A DNA stretch of 64,000 nt from Rotaria sp. Silwood1. Lineage: Eukaryota; Rotifera; Eurotatoria; Philodinida; Philodinidae. The notes beneath the pieces were generated by a model. It saw only the letters and a list, made by a program, of their open reading frames with translations, was not told where the DNA came from and did not search any database. The DNA lies in the NCBI GenBank assembly GCA_905250075.1, contig CAJNOP010000085.1, positions 616,746-680,745 of the forward strand, given 5' to 3'. Made by a program: the position numbers and the translations under genes. How positions within the stretch are numbered: the first letter of the stretch is position 1; every line of letters starts with the position of its first letter. Shown here piece by piece: positions 14,601 through 26,600 of this stretch.

Positions 14601-17600
14601 GATCTTTTTCATGTTGATGGTCATTTACATACACTTCGTATTCCATCAGCTGAACTTGATCATAGTGGAAAATATTCTGCTCATTATAATGATGAAATTG
14701 ATACATCATGTACAGTATCTGTTCAAACTGAACCTGTTTTTGCACGAGAATTACCACCAGAAATAACACTTAAAGTTGGTTCAAATCTTTTACTTGATGT
14801 TGAAACAACACGTCCAAATAAAACTGTTCGCTGGTATCGTAATGGAAAATTAATACCAAAAACTGGTGATGCACGTCATCGTTTTCTTGACGATAAATAT
14901 GTTCATTCATTAAAACTTCCTAAAGTAACACAACAAGATGATGATGAAACATTATTTGAATGTGAATGTGATAATGTTCGAACCAAATGTCGTGTTTATG
15001 TTCAAACAGAACCATTAGTCTTTTTTAAAGATCTTAAAGATATTAAATATGAATTAGATGATCGTCTTGTATTTATTGTTCGTATGAATAAACGTCCATC
15101 AGATAATTCGCGTTGGTTACATAATGGACAACCAATTGAAACATCAGATCGTATTCAAATGACTTATGATGATACTGAACATGAAGCGAAATTAGTTATA
15201 AACAATGCTGATGAAAATGATCAAGGAAAATATATGTATGATGCTGTTGAAGCACGTACAAGTTGTACAGCTGATTTAAAACTAACTAAAATGGAATTTG
15301 TACAAGAATTAAGAAATCGTTCAGTTAAACAAGATCAACCAGTACAATTTGAATGTGAATTAAATAAAATTCCAAATAAAGTTACTTGGTTAATAAACGG
15401 AGAAATTATTGAAAGTGATGGTATAACATATGATTTAATAACATCACCTGGACGAAAGCAATATATATTGAAAATAAAACAAGCACAATTATCACATGCT
15501 GGAAATGTAACTGTAAGAGTTGATGATGAAATTGAATCAACTGCAACACTTGAAGTTAAACGTAAGTTTTATTAAACAGGCTTTGAAACAAGTGTTGACG
15601 TTGACAGCTTCTTCCTTTTTATTACAGACTGTACAAGATATTATTGATATGCGATCAAAGATCGTATATCAATAACGTCTTGTTCTAATATGTGAACTAC
15701 TTTCTCATTGAGTTTCTGAAGAGCTAAGTAAGATAATGCTGAAGACATGTGTTTGAAAATATATAGAATAAAGTAATCTTTCTGTGATTAGCAAGAATAG
15801 CTACATTACGCATTCTTTTAAATTTGAAATAAAAACTAAAGAAAATGAATTTTTTGTTTTTACTTTTAGCTATACCAATTGAATTTGTTAAAAGTTTAAC
15901 AGGTGCAAGAGTTAATGAAGATGATACAGTTCATTTTATTTGTGAATTAAATAAACCAAATATACATGTTAAATGGTTTCTTGATGGAGAACCACTTCCA
16001 AATGGTATACTTTTGTTTTTTGATTTCTCGTATTTTCAATATTACACTTTTTGTTTTTATTTTTAGATGAACACTTTGAAGTTAAAGCTAAAGGACCTTT
16101 ACATACATTAACGATTCATAAAGTTGCTTGGAATGAAGGTGGAGAATATAAATGTATAGCTGATGGTGGTGCAAAAACAAGCGCTACATTACTTGTTAAA
16201 GGTAAATTAATAGTTTAATTTAAATATCTCTATTCATTGGAAAACTTTTTTTTCCTAATATATATTTAGCTATACCTGTAACATTTACAAAACCTCTCGA
16301 AGATCGTACTTGTAATTTTGGTGAAACTGTAGAATTTACTTGTGAAACATCAAAACCATGTCGTGTTGAATGGTTTCTCGGTGATAAACGTCTTTCATCA
16401 CAACAATATGATATACAATCAATTGATAATAAACATACACTTCGTATACCAAAAGTTAAATTATCAGATAAAGGATGGTATAAATGTGCTGTCCAAGATG
16501 CATTTACTGAAGCCAAATTAATTGTTATTGGTAAAAATTCGTTTCTTTTCAATATACTATGAGAAAAACTCATCGTGAAAACTCGATAAGGATACTCTAT
16601 TATCTGCAGTATGTCACAAGTTCTTGATTGAGTATCCTGCTGAGAATTATCTCAGTACATGAGTACTTACGAAGTGCATGCTCAGTTAATATAACATTTT
16701 ATGAAAAAATTTTTCAGCAAGTTAGTAGATCGAACATTTAGAAGTATTTTGCAGTCAATTGTTAAAAACCTATAAAGTAACCAGAAGCTCCTGTGATATA
16801 CCTTGAACTCACGACATTCATTACGAAAGTTTCTATTACAAACCTGTGTAAAAGAATTTCATTAGACGTACTCGCTGAACGCTGCAATATTTTAAGAACA
16901 TGCTTGACTGAAAAAGTGTCTTGCTCTTGACTTTCGAAGATTTTAGATACGTTCTGTATGACTGTAATTGATGGGACGTAAGCTTTTTAATAGTATCAAA
17001 ATATTCGCATTACAAAACCATAGATTTTATAGAAAAGTTTTAATCAAAACTTTTATTATAGTGCTACAAAACTCGATAAAAGATAAAAAATAAGAAGTGG
17101 ATGAAGGTTTTCTTCTGAATAACAGAAACGTACAGAAAACTTTTTAGCCTTTGATAAGTCTTTTGAGCAAATTATTTTATACAGCTTTGTATAACAGATT
17201 TTTTCTTTCTAACAAATCTACACTATTTTAGTAAATGAAAGGAGATAAACAAACAAATTCTGTTTTATTTTTTCTATTGTTTAGATAAACCAGTTGAATT
17301 AGTTGAACCATTAGAAGATCTTAATGTACAAGAAAATGAAAGTGCAACATTAGTTTGTCAATTATCAAAACCTGATATGGATGTTGTATGGTATCATAAT
17401 GATCGACGAATATTTTTTACAGCACAATCACGTATACGTGCTAAACAAATTGATTGTTATTATAAATTATTATTAGATGATATTGAATATGATGATCAAG
17501 GTTTATATGAAATGCGTTGTGAACATATAAAAACATCATGTCATTTAACAGTTAAAAAATTAGAAACAACGTTTCTTGATCATTTAAGAAATATAACTGT

Positions 17601-20600
17601 TCCAGAAGGAGTAATGAAAATTAAATTTCACTAAAAAAATTAGTTCTTGTTTTTTTTTTATATTTTATTTCTTTAGGAAACAGCTCGTTTTCAATGTCGT
17701 TTATCAAAAATAAGTTCAAATGTTCAATGGTTTAAAGATGGTGTAAGAATTTCACCAAGTGAACGTGTTGTTTATTCAGTAAAAGGTGATCTGTTAACAT
17801 TAACTGTTCATAATGCACAAATTGAAGATCAAGGAAATTATCGTTGTATGGTTGATAATCAACATACAGATGGAACATTAACTGTTGAACGTAAGTTTTT
17901 CTTTTTTACTTTTTTAAAAATTAATTTTTATTATATATTTTTGAATTTTATTTAGCATTACCAGCTGTGTTTGTTAAATATTTACCTAAAACATGGACTG
18001 TACATGGTGATCAACCATTAGAATTATCATGTCAATTATCGAAACCTAATGTTCGAGTTATTTGGTTAAAAGATGGAATACCAATTGCTGATAAAGCTCA
18101 AATAAGAAATGAAGGTTTAAGATATAGTCTTTATATTCCACGTGATATTCAACCTGGACGATATACAATTCGTATTGATGATACTGATGGACAAGAAAGT
18201 AGTTGTCAAGTATCTGTTGAAGGTATGAAATTAGAATTTTGTGAAATACAATCTAAATCGAGTGTCAAAGTCTAATGGATAGAAATTTGAATCCTTCACA
18301 AATACATTAGTAACAAGTTATCACAGATATGATAGAAGAGTTCGACGGTTTCTGTTCGATTTCCAAAATATCATGTGGAATGGAATCTATTAAATCGTTA
18401 GATAGAAACAAAAAATTTTAAGTATAGCTTGAGGAATTTTCATTATTGAATTGTTGTGCTTAAAGATGCTACTTATGTCAGTACTTAAACAATATAATAT
18501 TATTCATATATACTGAAATGTTGAATCTCAAGAATGAAAAAAACATGAAGATTTCTTGACATTGGTTCAAGAATTTTGTTATCTATCTGATGATATTTTA
18601 GTGCTAGTTCGGTTCTCGGTGCCAATTTTTTTTTAAACTGCCTAACTTTACGTGACAGACATCCTTAGTAATGTCATTTCTTTATTATGGATCATGACAA
18701 ACGCTGTTGATATACGATCGAAGACTGTATATAAGCAACTTCTTGTTCTAATATATACACTACTTTGTAATTTCATTTCTTGAAACTTAAGTAAAAATAT
18801 AATGAAGAAATGTGTCCCAAAATAAATAGAATAAAACAATCTTCATGTAATTAATAACAGCGGTTATCTTGTGCTTGATAGTTTAATTTTTATGATAGAT
18901 TCTTTAACAGAGTAATAATGTATTTTCTCTTTTTTGTGTCTAATTAGATTTAGCTGAAAATGAACGAAAGAAACCACGTATTATTCGTGGACTTCAAGAT
19001 TTAAGTTTATCAGAAGGTGAATCACTTGAACTTGAATGTCAATTTGAAGGCAATGATGTTGAAGCAACATGGTTTTTTGATAGTATTATGTTACGTCCAA
19101 ATGTTTTTACAACAATTAATTTTAAACCAAATGAATTATCACAATTAATTATGAAAGAAATTTATCTTGAAGATGCTGGTGTATATAAATTACGTTTAAG
19201 AAATAAATATGGTGAGGTATCAACATCATGTACAGTTAATGTTCGTCAACGTCAACCTTCACCAGATCAACGAAAAATAAGTGTTGAAGATTCACCACCG
19301 AAGTAAAATAAAATATTTTCATGTTTTACAATTTATTTAATATATATTTAATGTTTTTTGTTTTATTTCTAATAGATTTATCGAACCAATATCTGATGTT
19401 TATGTACATCCAGAACAAGAAGCTAACTTTCGTGCAATAATCACTGGTCAACCAGCACCGAAAGTAACTTGGTATTGTAATTATAAAAAGATTGCAGTAT
19501 GTATTTGAATTTTGTTTTTTTTTTTCTACTTGTTCATATGTAATTTATAAATTTAATAGAATAATGAAAAATATCGTGTTACTCAAGATAAAGATGTTTA
19601 TGTATTAGCTATATCACGTGTTAATGAAAGTGATGAATGTGAATACACATGTAAAGCTGAAAATTCAGCTGGAGAAAAAACTTGCTCTGCAAATTTACAT
19701 CTTATTGAAACACCTGTTGGCTCAAAACCACAACCGTATGTTCAATTTTTAATAGATAATTTTTGTTTTTTTTTTTTACATAAAAGAATTTTTATTTTTG
19801 AAATAGAACTGAAGAAATTGCTCCATCATTTATTCGTAAACTTCGAAATTGTACAGTCATTGAAGGACAACGTGCTAAATTTGATTGCTTTATAACTGGT
19901 CAACCAAATCCAACAATACGTTGGTTACATAATGGTGTACCATTAGATGTTGAAACTAATACAAGAAAATATTCATCACAATTACAATCAAATGGTAAAG
20001 TAACATTAACTATTGAAGATTGTTTACAAGAAGATGCTGGTGAAATAACAATTATTGTTGAAAATCGTGCTGGTTCAACACAATGCTCAGCTGAATTAAA
20101 TGTTGAACGTAAGTTTTGTCAAACACGATCTAAAAAGATTGTTGAAGTATATCAGGTAGAAATTCGCACTCTCAACAGACCTTGATAGACACGTTAGAAA
20201 CAGCTGATTACTGACATGACAAACATCGTAATAATGATAAATGACAGGCATAATCATAGAAAGCTATGAGCATTGACTAACTACAAGAGCAGATGTATGT
20301 CACAGTATAGTCAACACGCTTTCGAATGGATGATATAAGACAAATAGCCATTACTGATTTGTCTACAGTCATTTTCATAATTAGAAAGACGTCACAGACT
20401 CTGGCAGACGTTGTTGATATACGATTAAAGATCGTATATCAATAATGTCTCATTACAATATATGAACTATTTTCTTATTGCATTGTTGAAGAATTGACTC
20501 TAACGAAGTTGAAGAAATATGTCTCATAAGAGATAGAATAAAACAATTTACCTTTTGATCAGTAACATAAATTACATTGCGTTTCATATTTTAATGTCAC

Positions 20601-23600
20601 AGGGATCGCATTATGAGTTTTTTCGAAATATAAATGCATTAATTATTAATTTTATATTTTCTAGCTCATCATGAATCAAGTCGTTTAAAACGTCGTGTAA
20701 GTTTTGATGTGCCAGAATCGGCAACACCATCAAGTAAACAAGGTGCAATACCTTTACCACCAACACGATTGTTATTAACACCACATTCAAAATCAAGTTT
20801 GAATTTAAGTTGGGATCATTCATCATCACATAGTCGAGCACAACCATGTACTTATATTGTTGAATTAAGAGATCCAAGAACTTATTCTTGGTCAACATAT
20901 GTCACTTCATTACCAGGTTATTTATTTGATTTATTTTATTGAATTATCTATAAATTTGTTTTTTTTTTTCATAATTAGATACAAGTGTTCAATTACGTGG
21001 TCTTAATTTGAATCATGTTTATGCTATTCGAGTTCGTGCTGAAAATGCATTTGGTGTTAGTGATCCATCACAACCAGTAACAAGTCGTCTTTTAACTCGA
21101 GGTATGTTATTGAAATAGCGAGAGAAAGAAATAAAAGATTATTGTTTTTTAATTTAAATTAATTTAGCTGATGAACCACGCGTAGAAAGTGAACAAGAAC
21201 CGACAAGTAAAACAAGACGACCATATACTTCTGCACTTGATGAATATGGTGGTAAGAAAAATGGAAAAAAGAAACTAATTTAATTAATATTTGATCATAT
21301 TTTCCTTCAGGTACTCGACCTTCATTACAAGTCGATGGTCCTGATATTCAATATTTTCTTGAAGGTCAAAATGTTCGTATTACAATGTTACTTGTTGGCT
21401 ATCCAGTACCTGATATAACTTGGTATCATGATGTAAGTTTTGTTCTCTTTGTTTTTTGTGTTTTCGGAATTTTGTTTTATCCTTTTATAATTAGGGTGAA
21501 AAAATTCCATTGGATGATCCACGTGTAAAATTATATAATGATCGTCGTGGTTACTCATATCTTTCAATTGATTCTGCTTTAGCATCTGATGAAGGTGCTT
21601 ATGAAGTAGTTGCTGAAAATAAATATGGTACAGCTCGTCATACAGTTTATTTGTATCTTGCTGATCCACCAATGTTCCTTGAACCATTAAAAGATACACG
21701 TTGCCGTACACATGATACGTTTCGTCTTGAATGTAAAGTTGATGGTATACCATATCCTGAAGTACGTTTTTATAAAGATTGGCGTTTATTAACTGATTCA
21801 TATCGTACACGTATACGACATATTGAACCTGATATATGGCAATTAACAATATATGGTGCTATTGAAAAAGATACTGGTCTATATACATGTACAGCTAAAA
21901 ATATAGCTGGTGCAACATTATCATCAGCAAATGTTAGTGTTGAAGATAATCTATTAAGTATTCCAAGACCAGATTTAGAAAGACCAATATTGACATTTAA
22001 AAGAAAAAGATTTGATGAAGATTATGATATACTTGAAAGAATTGAACAGTAAGGAAAAATAAAGTTTATTTATTTGATTAAAAAAAAAAAAAATTCTTAT
22101 TATTTTAGTGGACCAATATCATCTGTATATCGAGTTATTGAACGTAGAACAGCTAAAGAACGTATTGCTAAAGTTGTTCATAATCCAAAATATTTTGATT
22201 GGCTTCGACGTGAAATGGATATTTTATCACATTTACATGATTCAAGTATTCCACATTTACATGATGCTTATGAAACAGATAAAATGCTTGCTATTGTACT
22301 TGATAAGTATGTTCTTTTTTCTTTAGTTAATTGTAATTTTATTTATTAAAATTTAATTTCTTTTTTTTTTTATTAGTGTTTATGGAAATGATCTTCTTGA
22401 AAATTTATTAAATCGTCGAACATACACAGAACGTGATACAGCTATAATAATACGTAATCTTGTTGATACACTTAAACATTTGCATTCCAGAAATATTGCT
22501 CATCTTGATATCAAAGTAAGTTTGATTATTTTGAAATTAAAATTTTTTTTTTTATTTTTTCATCATTCATCTTTAGCCGGATAATATTTATATTGATGAT
22601 CGTCATGATCCAATACGTGTACAATTATTAGGTTTTACAAATGCACGTCATTTAACAGGTACATCAAATGTTTATTCAGATTATGGTACACCAGCATATG
22701 TTGCACCAGAAATTATACATCGTTATCCAGTATCACTTAATACTGATATGTGGAGCATGTAAGTTTTCGTTTAGAATTCAAAAAGAAAATTTTATTTTAT
22801 GTTTTGTTTGTTTCGTTTTTTAGTGGTGTTCTTACTTATTTATTACTTAGTGGTCGAACACCATTTTCTGGTTCAAATGATTTTGAAACATTACAAAATA
22901 TTCGTAATGGAAATTGGACATTTGATGATCGTTTTTCAAATATATCACCTGATGCTAAAGATTTTATTTCACGTTTACTTATACCTGATCAACAAAATCG
23001 TTTAACATCTGAACAAGCATTAAATCACCCATGGCTTAGATTTGCATTACAACATGTTGATACAACACCTATTTCATCTGATCGTTTACAAGGAGCTTAT
23101 TCAAGACAACTATATGATGTAAATTTTAATTTAGATTTTCTTATTTTCTTATTTTATTTGTTTTTTTTTTATAGCGTGAACATCGACGTACATCACCAAG
23201 ACCATTACCAACAATAAGTGAAATAGCTGCAATGAAAGGTGATATTGGAGGTTATGGTGATGAAAGAGAAATAATATATGATGATCGATATATTCGAGCA
23301 AGAGCTAGACGAACATCAAGAGGTTAATTGAAAGACATAATTATCTATTAAAAAAAAATAAGTTTTTTCATTTTTTTTTTCTAATGCGATTTAGAAGTAT
23401 CAATTGATGAATATGATCATGCACTTCATCGTCGACCATCATCAGCTGATGATGAAAACTTAACACCTGGTTCTTATCTTCTTCCAATGGCTGATGTTGA
23501 TTTTGCTATTCGTATGCGTGGTTATCGTCGAACAAGTTATCAAAATCGTTATGCTTCTTCCGAATATCTTTATGCTCCACCAGTTGCACCAGTTGAACGT

Positions 23601-26600
23601 CTTCTTGCTCGTGATACAGTTAAAGAACGTCTTCATGTTGATGCACAAGGACGACGAGTTCGAGGATGTTCTGCTGTACCTCATAGTGGTTGTTCGATGT
23701 CACGTGAATTAAGTGTACAACCAAGTGGTACACGAGGAATTTCTACAACACCATCATTTTATGCACCATATGGACGAACAAGTGAATCACCAGCACATGG
23801 TTATGGTTTATCAACAAAATATGCAAGCACATCACGTTTATCACCGTTTCCAGGTGGTACAACACGTGCACCAAGTATTCCACGAGAATTTCAAGCACAA
23901 GGTTTTACACAAGAACAACGTGCAACTAGAGGAGAAGGTTTGTTTTCTTTTTGTCAATGAGATTATTTTAAAAAAATAAAATACTGATCAATAATGATTT
24001 TTCGAATAGGTTTTGCTGCTGTATTTAAAGAAAAAATAGTTGATACATCATTTATAATTGGTGGTACTGTTATATTAAGATGTAAAGTTCAAGGAAATCC
24101 ATTTCCACGTATATTTTGGTATCGAAATGATGAATTTATAATTGAAGATGATCGAATACAATTTGCTCAAGGTGAAGATGGTCTATGTACATTAACAATA
24201 ACACATTGTAAAGCAAGTGATATTGGTATTTATCGTTGTGTTGCTAGAAATCTATATGGTGATGCTTCATGTAAAGCAAGATTATTAATTGGAGGTAAAA
24301 ATTTATTTATTTATGTATTCCAAAAAAAAAATAATTTATTTTCTTTATTAAGATGTACCTGACCGACCACAACGTCCCATTGTAATCGATATATCATCAA
24401 CAGAAGCTTATCTTGTATGGAGTTCACCATTATATGATGGTAATAATGAAATAAATGGTTTTCGTGTTGATTATAAAGCACGTGAAGATCTTAAATGGAC
24501 ACAATCAACATTTTCAATTGAAGAATCAGCCTTAATACATGGTTTAAAACCATCAACATATTATCGTTTCCGTGTATCATGTATAAATCGTATGGGTATA
24601 TCAGCATATTCATGGGCATCAGAAGAAGTTCGTACACTTGATCCAGATGCACAAAATGAAATTTTATTAACAAAAATTGATCGACAATCAGCATATCGTT
24701 TACTTGAACATCAACATCGTTTAGATGAAAAATCTCCAATAACAATTGATCATATTTTACAAGATTATGATAAACAAGATAAAGTTAAATCTTTAGGTGA
24801 AAAAACAGTTTTAAAACGTGATCAAAATCCATGGGATTTATATAAATTAATTGATGAATTAAGTAGTTATGGTCGTCAATGTATAATACGTTGTTCAGAA
24901 CGTGCAACAGATAGTATTCGTATAATAAAAATAGTTGATAAACAAGATAATGAAACCGATGAATTTAATTTATTAAATCTTATATCACATGAACATATAA
25001 TAACAATATTAGATGCATTTTTATGGAAACATTCATTTATATTAGTTACAAATGATTATATGGAATTATGTGATTGGATTTGTTTAAGACATAAATATAA
25101 TGAAGAATTAATTGTTAAAATCTTACGACAAATATTTGATGCTATACATTATTTACACTTTCATGGTATTATACATTTAAATATAAATCCATCAAGTGTT
25201 GTTAATGAAAATCGTCTTGCTGTACATATTAAATTAACTGATTTTAGTTGTGCACAACAAATAGCAACTATTGAAGGACATAATATTAATAAAAATAATT
25301 CACAACCAAATAAAGAATATTCAGGTATAATATTTGGGTTTAGTTTAGTTGTAAGAAAATAATTAAAAAAAAATGTATATTTATTTTAGCACCCGAAATA
25401 CTTAATGATGAACCATGTGGTGTTCAAGCTGATGTTTGGAGTATTGGAGCATTAACTGCTACTCTGTAAGAATTAAATTAATTAAAATAAAAATAAAAAT
25501 CAATATAAATATTAATAAATTTTTCTTTAGTTTAAGTGGATTTTCACCATTTGCTGGTGAAAATATTGATGAAACAATTCAAAATGTTAGTTTTGTACGA
25601 TGGAATACAAATGAATTTTATGATGATGTTACACAAGAAGCTGTTATTTTTGTTCAACAATGTCTTAAAAAATCACCCAGGTAAATAAAACCATTATAAA
25701 ATATGATCCGCAAAGAATATTGTACTATTGGAATAGAGATTTACATTCATTCTCGCTCTTCTTAGAGACCGTGACAGACGTTGTTGATCACAGACAACAT
25801 TGTTTATAAGATCCAAAATCTGGAAGTTAAAAATGAACAAAGACTAGGTTTTTTTTATTCTATGTAGATGAAAACACAGTTAATTTTCTTTTTCTCAAAG
25901 TTAAATTTTGCAGCCTATGACAATAATTCAGTTTGTGTATAAAAATTAAAAAAAAAGATATTGCATCAGAGTTTGTTAATTGTTGAAAATGTTTAATAGG
26001 CATGTCAGTTTAATTGTCCAAGACAAAGAAAACTTTAGGTAAATTCTATTTCATCGAATTAGGCATGCATGAAATTCCAACGTTTGGGTTTGGTCTTAAA
26101 TAAAGTCATGTTCAGTTAATTAATAAACTAGGAAATAGAAGTAAATCGAAAGAAAAGTTTTCATAGTTGGCTACAATAAGTATACTGGCAAGGAAATTAA
26201 TGATTCGAAAAGTAAAACATACCAAACTTTCAGAAATATTCAAGCTCAAATCGTTCAGTTCAAACTTCAAACTGTAGATCAGATTCACTGTATGCCTATT
26301 TGTAACGAAGAACTTTCACTTGAAGTCATTTTCGATGTATGTTTCAATATTTATTTATGCAAAACTTAATGTTTCCTCAAAAATATTTTTAAAAGCTGTG
26401 TGATTAAGAAAATATTATTACTAGTTGTTGGAGTCAGCAGAAAATACTGACGCTTGTACAAAAGTTGTAATGCGTTGCTCAAATCTATCAATATTGAGAG
26501 AATATGTACTAAAATAGATAGAATAAAGCATTCTTCCTGTGATTAATAACATTAACTACATCATATTTCACATTTTTAACACCACAACGATCGCACCAGC

